Positions 11,151 to 23,642 are shown, numbered from the stretch's first letter. The stretch: 64,000 bases of DNA from Ophiura sarsii (GCA_035610835.1 CM069446.1:70045062-70109061), one strand, 5' to 3'. The notes: generated by a model from the letters alone, not told the origin. Translations and numbers: made by a program.

Positions 11151-11371
11151 TTTTAACACTTTCCATGCGGCTGTTAGTTTTACCATATACAAAACAGATT
11201 TTTTAGAAACCTTTCCCAACTTTTAAGGTCTATCTCAAGGATTACAGATCCAATACTAGGAATGTTTATACTTATTTCAATGCATTTCTCTTGGTGATTC
11301 CAAATATCGTAATGAAATTCAATAATTTTGACATTTTTAAAACATTTTGTGAAATTTTGGAATGTCGTCTG
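11151..11371 (+). mobile_element. CACTTTCC-family MITE, right end missing
   Basis: TTAACACTTTCCATGCGGC through GGAATGTCGTCTG, where it is cut by TTAAGGGGGGACTC of the next element. Confidence 0.8.
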
Positions 11372-11850
11372 TTAAGGGGGGACTCAAGGAAGTTTTTGAC
11401 TGGATTTTTTGAATTTTGTGAGTGCTGTAATATTGAACTTTTAATCAAATGCATATAAAAGTATACATTTTTGGAACGGAAATGGATCAGAGAATCCAAA
11501 TTTGTGTCAATTTTGACCCCCAAAAATCACTTTTTTGACCCAAAAGTTCACTTTTTTTTCAATATTTCAAAAAATATTAGATAAGGTTAAAAAAAAATCG
11601 TCCCTAAGTTCGTGTCTTCACATCATAATCTAGAAATTTGGGACTTTTTTACTCAAAATTATTTTTGTTAGCTTTGTTGAACTTTTTGGGGTCAAAAAAG
11701 TGATTACCCCAAAAAGTCAATATTGACTCAAAATTTGGATTCTCTGACCTATTTCCTTTCCAAAAATGTATACTTTTATATACATTTGAGCCATTGTTCA
11801 ATAATTACAGCACTCACAAAATTAAAAAAGTGACTTCCTTGACTGACTAA
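11372..11850. repeat. Fold-back element with AAAAGTATACATTTTTGG arms
   Basis: GGAAGTTTTTGACTGG...GTGAGTGCTGTAAT...ATAAAAGTATACATTTTTGG and 'gagaatccaaatttg' recur inverted at 11740-11850. Related arms occur at 29998-30714, 35690-35770 and 54086-54390. Confidence 0.7.
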
Positions 11851-12420
11851 GACGGTTTCAAACCATGAAATCCTATTTACGAACAAAAAAACAAAAAACT
11901 CAGAAAATAAACTGTAGGGTTAACCTGACAATTTCAAATTGATTTTTGAAATAAACGTACTGCTCTGTAACTTTAAAAATAATTTAGTTTCATGCTTACA
12001 AATGTAATTTGACAAAAATTTGCATTTAGAGGGGAAAATCATGAAACAGATTGTATGCCTTTAATTTTAAATTAAGTTTCAAAAATACAGTTTTGATGAA
12101 GACAATACCTGTAATATACAATTATTTGACAGTAGTCATGTACAGTGAAAGAACCAATTACAATAAACGGTGCAGAAAAATGACCTAAAATCAATTTAAA
12201 TCCACCATTAATGAAATCTGGTAAACAATGAAAATATATCTAAACAGAGAAAGTCCCCATGGTATAATTGTTCAGCTGATAAATAATTGAGGAGAATTTG
12301 AAGAAAACAAAATGAGAGATTGAATTACCATGGGTTTATTGAAATGGTTATAATAATCAACCAATGAAATTACGGCATCAGGCTCGGACACAGTGACATG
12401 ACACAGAGTAACCTTCCTGA
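11851..12420. other. Intergenic, no gene seen
   Basis: AT-rich sequence without recognised repeats. Confidence 0.5.
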
Positions 12421-12720
12421 CACTGTTGTGACCGGGGGTGGGGGGGGGGGACTCAAATATAGAACCATGTTTGTTTGTTTACACTGTCGGTCTGTACAGA
12501 CACACGCCTGGATCCTGAAGGGACCAGTGTATCTGAATGAATGAAAAAACACCAGATTTAAGAGGGGTACGGATAGAGACAAAAATCACTTTCAGAGAAA
12601 ATGTATGGGGGTATGGGGGGGGGGGGGGGGGGGGGCGTGCATTCAGAAATGGACTCTTGTATCTGAATGAATGAAATACACAGATTTAGGGTTTTTTAGG
12701 ATTTAGTCAGTCGCACACAA
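12421..12720. repeat. G-tract region
   Basis: Poly-G tracts near 12441-12450 and 12616-12635 lie in two partly repeated segments (TGTATCTGAATGAATGAAA occurs at about 12528 and 12659). Confidence 0.55.
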
Positions 12721-12839
12721 TAGATGGAGTCAAGTGGACAATTTGAATTTAGTTTTAAAATATAACAAACAAGCTTGTCATATGTAAACATTTTATTAAA
12801 ATGGGATGCGATCAGGGAAAACCCTCCACATTGTGAGAT

Positions 12840-13280
12840 TTATCATATTGGAGATATTATATCGTGAGAAAGCTGAAACTGCGCTGACTACAGAACCGTT
12901 TTGATCATTTTTCTGCGGTCCCTACAAAAAAGGTTATGAGTGAATAATGGTTGGGATGTCGTAAACAAGAAATCATGAAAACAGCCCAAACAATTGACAT
13001 AGCCTAATAGAATAACATTATAAACATTTACAGTTAATCAGAAAAGTGATTTCTGTCCATTTGATTCCAACGGATGTCGCCAGATGCGAAATAGGGATTA
13101 GGGGTAATTGTTTTCTTTCTTAGTGTTTTAATTTAAAAATTCATTTCAAAAACTTTGTATATCATCAAATTTTATGAAAGATGATGATACAAAGTTTTGG
13201 AAATTAATTATTTAAACAAAACAAGAAAGTCAAAATTTACCCCCGAATCCCTATTTCACATCTAGCGACATCCGACAGTT
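12840..13280 (+). mobile_element. Composite element with CGGATGTCGC ends
   Basis: CGGATGTCGCCAGATGCGAA..AGGGATT (13072) is inverted at 13245-13276. The preceding part (GAAAGCTGAAACTGCGCTGA, GGTTATGAGTGAATAA, AAGAAATCATGAAAACAG, AATAACATTATAA) recurs inverted at 31735-31980. Confidence 0.55.
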
Positions 13281-13289
13281 TTTCCAGAT

Positions 13290-13930
13290 CACATCACAAA
13301 TATTTATTGCCTAAAAAAGGATCACAAGGATCCGTATGCCAAGTTTAACAATTATACACAATGAAAAAACAATATTAAACTTATGGCTCCGTGACGTTTT
13401 TCAAACATAGGCAAACATGGTGAAGACCCCCTAGGACAATGTCAATTGCTCATTCCTCTGCACACACTTTATTTACAACTCCACTTGCCCCAACCACCCC
13501 TGGGTTTTACATCATGACATTTCTAAATGCAAAAATAAAATAGTAATAATATACCTACAATAATAGCATTCATATTAAAAACAAACGTTAAAAATAGAGA
13601 TTTCAGGCATCAAAGTGTTAGTTTGGATCTATGGCACACTACGAGTTCATCTCATCAACCTTTTACTTGTTTATCTTGTAACCGTTTTAAAAAAACATCC
13701 TATACGCACAGTTATTTTGATTAATTATTTTCCAGGTTTTCTATTGATATACTAGTGTCCTGTAAGGCAATCCGGAAACCTGAATTTCCCCAGAGCGCAC
13801 CGGACTGGAACAATTTCAGGTTCGGATCAATCTTTCCCATTATTTACCAGTCTGGGGAGTATAAAGAGACGAGTCAGGTTGGGTCCGGGACATTTTTCAT
13901 GTGGGGCGGAGAAATCATTTACAGCAAGAA
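13290..13930. other. Intergenic, no gene seen
   Basis: No recognised family; mostly AT-rich with a modestly GC-richer end. Confidence 0.5.
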
Positions 13931-13935
13931 AATAA

Positions 13936-13992
13936 TTCCAGTATCGACCGATACTGGAACAGTTAAATGGTACCAGTATCGACCGATACTGG
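13936..13992. repeat. Two copies of a CCAGTATCGACCGATACTGG hairpin
   Basis: The 20-base near-palindrome occurs at 13938-13957 and 13973-13992, 15 bp apart; a half copy (TTCCAGTATTG) follows near 14002. Confidence 0.75.
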
Positions 13993-14413
13993 CAACTTTT
14001 ATGTTCCAGTATTGCACAATTATAGTACAAGTAACTGCGACCTAAAGTACACTTTTTCCAATTTTTCTACTTCATCATTTCCAATTGACCAAGATGGCCA
14101 TTAAAATATTTGTCATCTTACCAGCTCTTAACCGTCTACGTCATTTTCACTGACCTAGGTGGCCTTAAACTATTTTAAACCAAACTATTTCTTAGCCTAA
14201 AGAGCACAGCTGCTTCTCAAACACTTTGATGAACTGTTGGTGCATACACACATTCCCATTCCAATATAATAATAGCTGCCATCTGCTAAGTGAGTACTAA
14301 TCGAGGGTGCAGTGTATAGGCTACTGTGGGCCAACAACTTACATTGTCTATATGGCAGCAATATCAAGTGAGATGGTGAAATTGAAGAGTATCAACAAGT
14401 GAAGAAGATGCCT
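13993..14413. other. Intergenic, no gene seen
   Basis: Nothing recognised. Confidence 0.5.
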
Positions 14414-14860
14414 TCAATTTAGAGTGGATTTCCTACCCTTCCCAGAATCCTTCAGTGCAACATGATATCTAAATACTATTTGTGGCGAGTCTGTCTGTCT
14501 GTCCGTCCAATGCCTTCGGGTGCAGATCCCTGCCCATCTGCCCATGTAATCGCTATGCACAGGGATCTTCGCCCCACGTAGACAACAAACTGTTGCTACG
14601 CGATCGCGTATAAACAAAACAAGACATGGTGCACGCGATTGCCGGCGCACACGTAATGGCGCAAACCGTAAGGTGCGTACGCGTTCGTGGCGCAAACTGG
14701 GTCTTTTCATGGGGTGGGTAAAAGGACTCAGCCGTCCGGTGGCTAACAAAGAGAGAAAAAGGACTCCAATTAACTTTAACTCCCGGGCGTGTTTTTGTAT
14801 GAGTTAAACTATATGATTAGGAGGTAAAAAAGTATCAGATGGCGGGTTAGGGTTAATAAA
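14414..14860. repeat. GC-richer segment ending in GGTTAGGGTTAATA
   Basis: Contains CTGTCTGTCTGTCCGTCC and CG-rich sequence (GCGATCGCG, CGTACGCG). It ends with the GTTAGGGTTAA terminus of the tRNA-domain elements, but no matching left end or A/B boxes were found. An ORF of 111 codons on the minus strand has no recognisable product. Confidence 0.4.
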
Positions 14861-16630
14861 GGAACTGGGAGCGTAAACCGTAGGCCTTCATCCAGGAACA
14901 TGTTATGTGTTAAACATATTACTGTTAAAGTGATTGCGAATTGCGGTGGTATGATGTCAGTGCCTCAACATCCCATCGCGGACCAATCTATGCGCGCAGG
15001 CCACAACTGGCCTTCATCATGCCTATCATGGGATGTCTTTTATATAAATGGGAATGTTACAGGGACATGTATAAATATAAAGGGACGGTGTTGGTGTGAG
15101 CAAACATTTAGTTTCAATTATATCTTTAACTCTCGGTCGTGTTTTTGTCCCGGTTTTTATGAGTTAAACTATGCATGCATGATCACGGATGAAAAGAGTC
15201 AAATGAGGGTGGGGGGGGGGGGGGGGGGGCTTCAGTCTGCATGCGCCAGGAATCAAACCCAGACCTTGAGGTGGCAGGTGTGTACAGTGTTGTAGTTTAA
15301 CACTAGCAATTCGGATAGGCCCTAGGCCAATCATGGGATGTCTGTTTTAATAAATGGGAATGTTACATGGCTATCGGTGTGCGCAACATGCGTGATTTAA
15401 ATACATATATGATACGTTTGGGCATGCCTACGGAGGAATAATCAATGTCGACACACAGTTCTCAAGACTGGGCACAGATGATCATGACGATAGACCCCTC
15501 CTCTCACTGACTCTAAAACTATAAGACCTCTGAACTAAGACCCCAATATAAAACCCTAACCCTAGGCCTAATAACACATGTACTGAATTACATGGATATG
15601 CACATGGGGTAGCCTACCTGGATTTAAGGGCACATGAGGTTCCTGTATTATGGGAATTTGGAATATTAATGGCACCTGTGATAACTGAATTTTAAGAGTA
15701 TACACACCCCATAAACCCCCAACCCGAGAACCGCCCCACACACAAATTCTAGTAAATTATATTCTGTAAAAGTAAAATTTCTGCGCGTGTAATTTTTCGT
15801 GCTTTGCACATTTTGATTAGTTTTACTACTTGTTTTTTTTCTCACGAATTTGAGATTCCTTAACCAGTTCACTGCGCTATACTGACTTGCCGTAACAAAT
15901 TTGTGTGCTGATTGCTGAACTATTCATGTCACTGTCATAAAACGTAGAACCACAACTGCATTCTTCACGATTTGTGATGATTTTAGACAACATGGTGAAA
16001 TGATACTCTGATATGATTTCAAATCACATACCAGTTTATATTTCCAACTAGAATTGAATTCAACACATAATATAATCCAAAATCTTGAAGAAATAACCTG
16101 AATTGTAACCGAAATACCGCATCGTCATCGTTTCCGGGTTTTATTTATTCCACACGGTTCACTGGTTTCCGTTTTTATTTTTGTTACATGCTTAGTCAAG
16201 CATAGGAATCCCAATCAAACGGGGGACCATGCAGTCGCTCGTGCAGCTGTATTCGCCGTTCTTTTTCAATAATTAGCTGAACTTTGATGGTTAACAACGA
16301 GGTTGATATTCTCACAAATGGGCGTAGAAAATAGCACCATCAGTTGGCAAATATGCTAAGGACATTTTTTGATATGCGATTGTCCGTATTAGTATTTGTG
16401 GAGTCGCATGCGGCGAGATATACCAATGGGGTACTTTGTCCCGTCGTGTGACGGGCGCTGCACACAGTTTGTCCCATCGTGTGACGGGACGCGCAGTGAA
16501 CTAGTTAGGTAAACCTATATACAAAACATACAAAAATGAATATATTCATGCGTTTAAAGTCACTTTAAGCGTGAAAAGCGCGAAAATAAATGTATCGCGA
16601 AAATTTCCACTTTTACAGAATTGTAAATAT
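14861..16630. other. Intergenic, no gene seen; small duplications
   Basis: CATGGGATGTCTTTTATATAA..ATGGGAATGTTACA near 15028 recurs near 15333. A poly-G tract lies at about 15210-15228. GTCCCGTCGTGTGACGGG recurs imperfectly at about 16439 and 16470. Confidence 0.5.
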
Positions 16631-16640
16631 GGCATTTTTT

Positions 16641-16841
16641 ACTTTACTTTCCACGCGGCTAGTAGTTTTACCACATACAAAAACAGATTTTTCAGAAACC
16701 TTTCCCAACTTTCAAAGTCTTATCGCAAGAATTACTGAACAAATACTAGGCATGTTGGTACTTATTTTAATGCATTTCTCTTAGTGATTCCAAATATGGT
16801 GATGAAATTCAATAGTTTTGATATTTTTGAAACATGTTGTC
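16641..16841 (+). mobile_element. CACTTTCC-family MITE, right end missing
   Basis: From CTTTCCACGCGGCTAGTAG to TTTTTGAAACATGTTGT following the family order. Confidence 0.75.
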
Positions 16842-17677
16842 CGTAAACACAGTTTTGAGATAGAGGCCAATATATGGTGAAATATAGAGAAAACTATAAT
16901 AGAAACAAAATATGCTTCTTCAAAAATATGATTTGGTGGTGTGTACTCTACAAAGTCCGATTACCTTCAACATGGTGTCATTTCCAAGCCTAAAATGTGC
17001 TCTTTCAAGTCATACTAATAACTCAGATTTGACTCTGGCCTCCTACATATGTTTGATGTGACGGGTCACAATTACTAATACAGTATGTGACCAGTGACCA
17101 TCGAGAATTCGGCCAAATAGGTACACACCAGCACACACCGGTATGGAGTACAGAGTGACTGCAAAGAGAGTATTGGTAGATTTGACCTACATAAGTGTTT
17201 CTAGAACTTGGATTCAAGTTAAACTTGGGATTGGCAAATATGGTAAAATCTGGGCTCCACAGTAGAGCTATGCAGACAGCTCAGAGTGTTGCAAATCACT
17301 ACAGAAAATTGAAATTGAAGAATTGCATTGTGGGAAGTGTAACATTCAACTAGATCACAGCTGAGGAGAAGTGCGTCTCCAGGGGAACGCGCAAATATGA
17401 CAGATATGTTTCAAAGCGTGGGAATTGCAGATACAGAAGACCAGAAGATAGAACCAGTTCCTGGGATGCAAATACGTTAATTTTTTGGCACAAAAAAACA
17501 AAGTTTAGCTTCCTGTACGCTGCCAACATTTTTTTCCGGTCATTTTAACTGCATTTTTTTTAACATCCTGCAAAAAATCTCTAAAATGCTATTTGAGACC
17601 AAAAAAATGTCTGAATTCTTTATTACCAAAATCAAGACGGTGCAACATTTAGGTTTTTGTTGTCAATGAATTGACAA
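16842..17677. other. Intergenic, no gene seen
   Basis: No recognised coding or repeat structure. Confidence 0.5.
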
Positions 17678-17895
17678 TTAACCCTAACTTAACCGAGTAC
17701 TACTTACTATGGCCAAGCGTATCTCCAAGCGCATGTGCAGACGGTTTTCGATTACGTAATCAACCGAGTCTATATAGTGCATGAGCGTAGCATACTGCGC
17801 GAACGAGTAGCTGAGAGCTGTGGCTTGCCTATGGGGCTGGGATTGCGGGTCTAAAGCATGTCCCCGGTTCGATCCCCGGTCTGGTGGTTGCAGCA
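17678..17895 (+). mobile_element. tRNA-domain SINE-like element (family S2), 5' part
   Basis: Starts TTAACCCTAACTTAACC. TAGCTGAGAGCTGTGG (A-box-like, about 17809) and CCGGTTCGATCCCCGG (B box, 17864-17879) are spaced as in a tRNA. The right TTAGGGTTAA end is not found. Confidence 0.6.
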
Positions 17896-17939
17896 ATTTA
17901 TTTGTAGATTTTTCTTCCAAAATTGCGATATCGGTTAAA

Positions 17940-18600
17940 AACCTTGTTTGGGGGTTATGGGTCCTTAACATGTATCCGTGTGAGCTGGGCGGCCCCTTAC
18001 CGTGTGAAAATTAGTGTGGACGGCGGCACACGGTGGGCTGTTTCCTGTCCGTTGAACACGTTCAGGGACTTTGCCGGCCATCCGCGCCCGGCAGGAGTTT
18101 TAAGACGGTACAATTGGGAGGAAACGGTAATAGGATGTTACGGAGACGTTATGAGACCGCCAACATGTTCACAGAATGTTACCCAGGTGTTATGTGGCAG
18201 ATACCGTGCTAACCCGTATGGTGTCACACGTATGCAAGCGCCCTGTGGGAGTCCGTTCCACGAACGGTTATCCAGGTGGCATGCACCCGTTTCAGCCGGC
18301 ATCCAAACTCAAAATGAGGACAAACCCATCTATTATCTTTTTCCATCTTTTAGCAGCCTGTCGCTCTGCGCGCGGGCCCGAAACGCGTACACCATCCTTA
18401 TAAGGTCCTCATACTTGGCTCTCACCATTTCCTGCTGCTTTTACTCACCCGGCAGGAGTTTTGAGCATGCCCATCGCTGAGATGGTCGACGTCCACAACC
18501 GTCCATCACAGCTCTTCGAACGGCGCGAAACGGGTGCTTGTACCGGGCTCTCACTGTTCACCGCCGCTTTTACTCACCCGGCAGGTCAGGGATAGCACTG
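17940..18600 (+). other. GC-rich island with a 185-codon ORF, unidentified
   Basis: GC is clearly higher than in surroundings. An ORF runs from 17923 to 18480 but has no family I recognise. CACCCGGCAGGAGTTTTGAG recurs in variant form at about 18085, 18447 and 18575, which argues for a repeat rather than a gene. It adjoins the S2 tRNA-like element and may be its body. Confidence 0.3.
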
Positions 18601-19020
18601 GATCAAAAATATGAGAGGTCCCATGCAATTTTTCAGGACCCTGTAGGACTTCAAAAAACAAATTTAAGGGGTCCCCCAAGAAATTGAGGGGTCCTGAAGT
18701 TTGGGTATTTGATTTTTTTTCTTTTTTACGGACAGTTTTAATGAATTTATGTTGTGAGCAAATGATGGATATGTATCATTTCTTAAGGTTTCCATTTCCA
18801 TACATCGTTAAATTTAAGGGGTCCCTTCAATTTTGATCGGGACCCGCAATTTGAAATCTGACGCGTCACTACAAGAAAGTGAGAGGTCTAGGACGCGCAG
18901 ACGCGTCAGAATGCGACCCCTGCGGCAGGTGTTGGGTATGGCTATCATGCTTGGTTTCATGAATTGCACTGTTCTCCTTTAAGGTGTTTGTTAATTTAAT
19001 TCATGCCAGTTTGTCCGAGT
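18601..19020. other. Intergenic with GGGGTCC/GGTCC motifs
   Basis: Several AGGGGTCC and GAGAGGTC blocks in both orientations around 18628-18905 suggest an eroded fold-back element. Confidence 0.4.
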
Positions 19021-19220
19021 CTTATATATTAATTAATTAATTACGGTAATTAAATAATTAAATAAATTTATTTAATAAATTAAATGATTTAATTAATTAA
19101 ATAAATAATTAAATTAAATAAATAGTTTAATTAATTAAATAATTTAATTAATTAATTATTATTTTAAATTAATTACATAATTTAATTATTTTAATTATTT
19201 AATTATTAATTAATTATTTA
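19021..19220. repeat. (TTAA)-rich low-complexity tract
   Basis: About 200 bp almost entirely of A and T with TTAATTAATT and ATTTAATTA blocks. Confidence 0.9.
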
Positions 19221-19481
19221 GTACACCACCTGATCTGTGCTGTGTGTGGCCTTGCAGAACACACCCAGCTCAATTAATAGGTTAATTTATAGTGGTTCAC
19301 CTGTGACGTTGTTCATTTTTTCCATTCTTGTCGCAATTAATGAACCGTGAAAGAGATTTGACTTTTATTAATTTACATAGCAACCACCGTAGCAACTGTA
19401 CACTACCATGGACTCCCGCATAGACATTAACATTAATAATTCCTTTATACCGATATTACCTCATAATTATCAGAATGTAAA

Positions 19482-19795
19482 GGCCAAACAAATTTTGTTG
19501 CATTGCCTTCAGCGGCCGACCCTAAAATCAAAAAAATCAGGATCGTATTTTTTTTTCTTTCCTAAAGATTTAAAAATTGCTGAAAATGGATAAGTTTGCT
19601 TGAATAGAGATTGCTTTTGAACTATATTATCACACTAGAAACATTAGTCAAATTGACATTTACCAATTTGTCTTGGCATGATCCAATGTCTGTCAGTAAT
19701 ATTTGTCAGCAAAAAAAGAAAAATCGACCGACCTACGAGACTTCAAGATTTTTGACACTTTAGGGCAACACAACAATGTTTATTGTGGGCCTAAT
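19482..19795. mobile_element. PIF/Harbinger-like MITE, CAACACAA subtype
   Basis: AGGCCAAACAAATTTTGTTG..CAGCGGCCGACCCTAAA at the left and GGGCAACACAACAATG..GGGCCTA at the right. Same layout as 52202-52495, with another fragment at 41040-41235. Confidence 0.6.
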
Positions 19796-20415
19796 GCACA
19801 GTATATAGGCCCGTGCGTATTATCTCATATTAATTCATTTCGATCGATGGGTGTTATTCTATCATGACTCCTAAAATGAGAATATTGAAGACTTGTTGTC
19901 GCTGGTCAATGGTAAGTTCTGTTATTTTTATTATTGTATTATTATAAGGGCAAATCTTGATATGAAGAGCTGTGTTGCAAAAGGGCCTACATCCATTTCT
20001 ACCTGTTACTCTTTTTGCATTATTGAATGGATGGCTATTCAGATGTGGAATGTGGCTTGTATTATTGGTGCCTCAATTGGCGTGCATGGATGCACTAATC
20101 CAAGTCATAGAAACAGTAATGAACACAGCAATACAATAATTTGATTAATTCCATGGACTTGTCAATGCAAATTCAATAACGCAAAATGAGTAACATGTTC
20201 GAGTGGTCTGGTGGCCCTTTTGCAACAAAGCTCTTCATATGTGTACAAAAACAACGCCATTTTTTAAACCTTGAAGCGAAATTTTCTAAACGGGTTGTGT
20301 GGGTGTTTGTTAATTGTCTGTTTACATGGTTGGTGGGTCAATGCATGGAATAAAATGAAATGAGCTAGGCCTATGGATACAGATTACATTATAGTTTGTA
20401 TTAAACATTTAGGCC
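19796..20415. other. Intergenic, no gene seen
   Basis: GATATGAAGAGCTGTGTTGC (19958) is inverted at about 20222-20240 (GCAACAAAGCTCTTCATAT), suggesting a further small fold-back of about 280 bp. Confidence 0.45.
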
Positions 20416-20970
20416 TACACCTAACGCAAAAAGTCCCTGACCAGGCGCTGAAGTCCAAAATCAATAATCGGTTCCAAAAATCTTAGCAAATTTCTTCTCC
20501 GTATAATTTGATACCTTTCATAAATATCGAATGGATACTTTTACAGTTATGATGATTTTAATAACCACAAGTAACGACAACAAAGTTGCACTATAATTGG
20601 TTTCCAATGGGATATCATTGATTAGTATTGTCCACTGTGTGCTATCTCAACCAGTCATCCAGGTATCTGGATGAATGGGTAACAGGCATCGACAGGGAGT
20701 CTGTATACACACACATTTCACTGCATAATCACATACTATAAGCAATGATATCCCATTGAATCCCAATTTTAGTGCAATTATTTTGTTGGTAGTTGTGTTG
20801 AAAACTATCATAACTTCAAAAATGACCATTCAATATTTATGAATGAGGTATCAAACTACGGTGAAGAAATTTGCTCATTAAATGTTTAGCTCAGATTTTT
20901 GGTACCTATTATTGATTTTGGATTAGCCAACATCAAAGCACCTGGTCAGGGAATAATTGTGTTAGGTGTA
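20416..20970. mobile_element. TA-flanked fold-back MITE (ACACCTAAC ends)
   Basis: TACACCTAACGC..GTCCCTGACCAGG is matched by the inverse at 20940-20970. The long arms (over 200 bp, diverged) include AATGGGATATCATTG / CAATGATATCCCATT. Tc1/mariner-like target TA. Confidence 0.75.
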
Positions 20971-21143
20971 TTATCATTATCTTGATTTCCTAATCAATGT
21001 GGGAAACCAGAATGCACAAGAATGCTGAGAGTACTCAATGTCAACTGGAAACAGTTCACCTAATCAAATATCCAATTGTGTTTGCCTCAACAGTAGAGTC
21101 GGTACTGTTATATCGATGCGAAGCTTGGACCATATACTCCTAA

Positions 21144-21372
21144 GTTAGGTTTTTAACCTCACCAATTTCCTAACCAAACAATATAAAACATGAGAAATTA
21201 TTTTTTTCTCCAATGTTAGGTTTTGAACCTCACCAATTTCCTAACCAAACAATATAAAACATAAGAAATAATTTCTTCTTAAAAGTTAGGTTTTGAACCT
21301 CAGCAATTTCCTAACCAAACAATATACAACATAAGAAATTGGCCATAGTTAGGTTTTCGGTTAGGAACGAAA
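21144..21372 (+). repeat. Tandem repeat, three units of about 70 bp
   Basis: GTTAGGTTTTGAACCTCACC..AATTTCCTAACCAAACAATA repeats at about 21144, 21218 and 21286; a partial unit with inverted GTTAGG/CCTAAC closes the array. Confidence 0.8.
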
Positions 21373-21374
21373 CC

Positions 21375-21450
21375 TAACTTCTTCTTTTTTTCTTCCTAAA
21401 TCAAGCCCCAGCTGTGGAGGACAACATTACTTTTTTTTGGGCCTTATCGT
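21375..21450 (-). mobile_element. Fragment of the TTGTCCTC Harbinger-like MITE
   Basis: CAGCTGTGGAGGACAACATTAC..GGGCCTTAT matches one end of the family at 45031 and 52979. Confidence 0.5.
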
Positions 21451-21515
21451 GAAGCTCGTACAAATGTCAACTCCAAATACGAAATTTGTAATGATGAAAA
21501 TTCAACACATTCCAC

Positions 21516-22850
21516 AAAAATAGGGACAGCGGTCCCAAATAGGTCGTCCGTTTATAGGGTAGATTAAAAACAAGGTGGATCTCAAACCACAGGCATCTAG
21601 AAAGAAAGAGGTTAGACCACTAGCGGATCCAGGATATAAAAAATAAAATAAACATCCTGGAGTTTGGTTGCAATTGTACTTCACCTGTTTAAATGTAATT
21701 AATTTTACATATGCAGCTAATTTTACATCTTGACCTCATATGACCTTTGACCTTGGTATGTGACCTTTGACCTAATTAACATATGAATGTTTCCATGTTG
21801 CATCCGTGACCCAAGTTTGGTTGCAATTGGTCATTGTATGGAAAAATGAACAAGAGACAAAAAAAAAATGAACAAGAGACAAAAAAAAAGTGTACTAATT
21901 TTTACATCTTGACCTCAGATGACCTTTGACCTTTCTATGCGACCTTTGACCTCATTAACATATGCGGGTGTCCATGTTGTATCTATGACTGAAGTTTGGT
22001 TGCAATTGGTCATTGTATGGAAAAGAAATGGAAAAATGTAATCAATTTTACATATGCAGCCATTTCTACATTTACATCTTGACCTCAGATGACCTTTGAC
22101 CTTGGTATGTGACCTTTGACCTCATTAACATATGAAGGTTTCCATGTTGTATCTATGACCAAAGTTAGGTTACAATTGGTCATTGTATGGAAAAGAAATG
22201 GACAAATGTAATCAATTCTACATATGCAGCTTGACCTCGGATGACCTTTGACCTTGGTATGTGACCTTTGACCTCATTAACATATGAAGGTTCCCATGTT
22301 GCATCTATGACCGAAGTTTGATTGCAATTGGACATTGTATGGAAAAGAAATGGAAAAATGTAATCAATTTTACATATGCAGCCATTTCTACATTTACATC
22401 TTGACCTCAGATGACCTTTGACCTTGGTATGTGACCTTTGACCTCATTAACATATGAAGGTTTCCATGTTGTATCTATGACCAAAGTTTGGTTACAATTG
22501 GTCATTGTATGGAAAAGAAATGAACAAATGTAATCAATTTTACATATGCAGCCACTTTTACATATACATCTTGACCTCGGATGACCTTTGACCTTGGTAT
22601 GTGACCTTTGACCTCATTAACATATGAAGGTTCCCATGTTGCATCTATGACCGAAGTTTGATTGCAATTGGACATTGTATGGAAAAGAAATGGACAAAAC
22701 AAAAAGTGTATACCAAATTGTAACAAAAAGTGTATACCAAAAAGTGTATACCAAATTGTTGACACACACACAGACTACACACACAGACTACACACACAGA
22801 CTACACACGAAGGATGCTGCCATAAGGTCTCTTCCTACGGACGACCTAAA
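21516..22850 (+). repeat. DR1-rich repeat array, copy A
   Basis: Six units (starting near 21730, 21909, 22079, 22231, 22400, 22570; spacing 152-179 bp), each with two TGACCTTTGACCT sites about 20 bp apart; 11 of the 12 sites match exactly. The inverse, AGGTCAAAGGTCA, is the consensus direct repeat with 1-bp spacing bound by RXR/PPAR/HNF4-type nuclear receptors. The array is preceded by a 200-bp leader (AATAGGGACAGCGGTCCC...) and followed by GTGTATACCAAA repeats and a (CACAGACTACA)n tract (22755-22810). Nearly the same block recurs at 32000-33532. Confidence 0.9.
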
Positions 22851-23050
22851 AATCATATTTCACTTACCCGATTATTAGTGCGCGTTGTTGATCCCACATA
22901 TCTGTAGATTGAGAAAAGTAAATACAATCAAATAAACGGCATTTGAAAGCTAAATAAATGTTCTTAAAGGTCATATCAAGATTACAGCACATACCCTTAT
23001 ATGACATGATCCTTCCTTTGAGCACTACCGTTGTGTCCCGGCCCCTTGCA

Positions 23051-23186
23051 TGTGGAGGCACAATTTAAATGTGGAGGCACAATTTAAATGTGGAGGCACA
23101 ATTTAAATGTGGAGGCACAATTTAAATGTGGAGGCACAATTTAAATGTGGAGGCACAATTTAAATGTGGAGGCACAATTTAAATGC
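23051..23186 (+). repeat. 19-bp tandem repeat, seven copies
   Basis: TGTGGAGGCACAATTTAAA repeats seven times without visible change, so the array is young or homogenised. Confidence 0.95.
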
Positions 23187-23363
23187 AAAGTGGGGACATT
23201 TTCCCCATTCAGGAGACACGGTAATTTCATATGAGGAAGTTGAGAACAGTGACTCTGCTGAGGATGAGCTAGATTATGGAACAATAGAGGAGCTATTTCA
23301 ATTCGGTCATCATTCTTGACTAATTTGCATACGAGACAGTACTGCAGAATGTAGTGTCCTTTC

Positions 23364-23642
23364 AAACCCTAACCCCACTGCATCATTCAAAATCATCCAA
23401 AATAAAACTATCTCCATGCACGTGCTGCTGCATTGGCTCGATGACGTCACCCACCGCAGGCATATGTGGGCACAAAGCGCTGGGAGTTAGCTCAGTCGAT
23501 AGGGGCACAGACTTTGGTGCGGATGGTTCTGGGATCGAATCCCGGGGGTGCTCGGTGATTTGTCGGGTTAAAAAATCATACTTCCCCCCTCCCCCCTCCC
23601 CCTGATACACGCAAAAACATAGCCACATCAGTTAGGGTTATA
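23364..23642 (+). mobile_element. tRNA-domain SINE-like element (family S1)
   Basis: AACCCTAACCCC start; CACGTGCTGCTGCATTGG..GATGACGTCACCCACCGC; A-box region GTTAGCTCAGTCGATAGG; B-box region GGGATCGAATCCCGG; a C-rich tract; ends CAGTTAGGGTTA. Same structure as 6359-6652 in the other orientation. Confidence 0.8.

Noticed and set aside
17923..18480. 185-codon ORF, the longest in the window, as a protein-coding gene
   Set aside because: No recognisable domain, no splice or start context, and it covers repeated GGCAGGAGTTTTGAG blocks in a GC-rich island where stop codons are rarer by composition.
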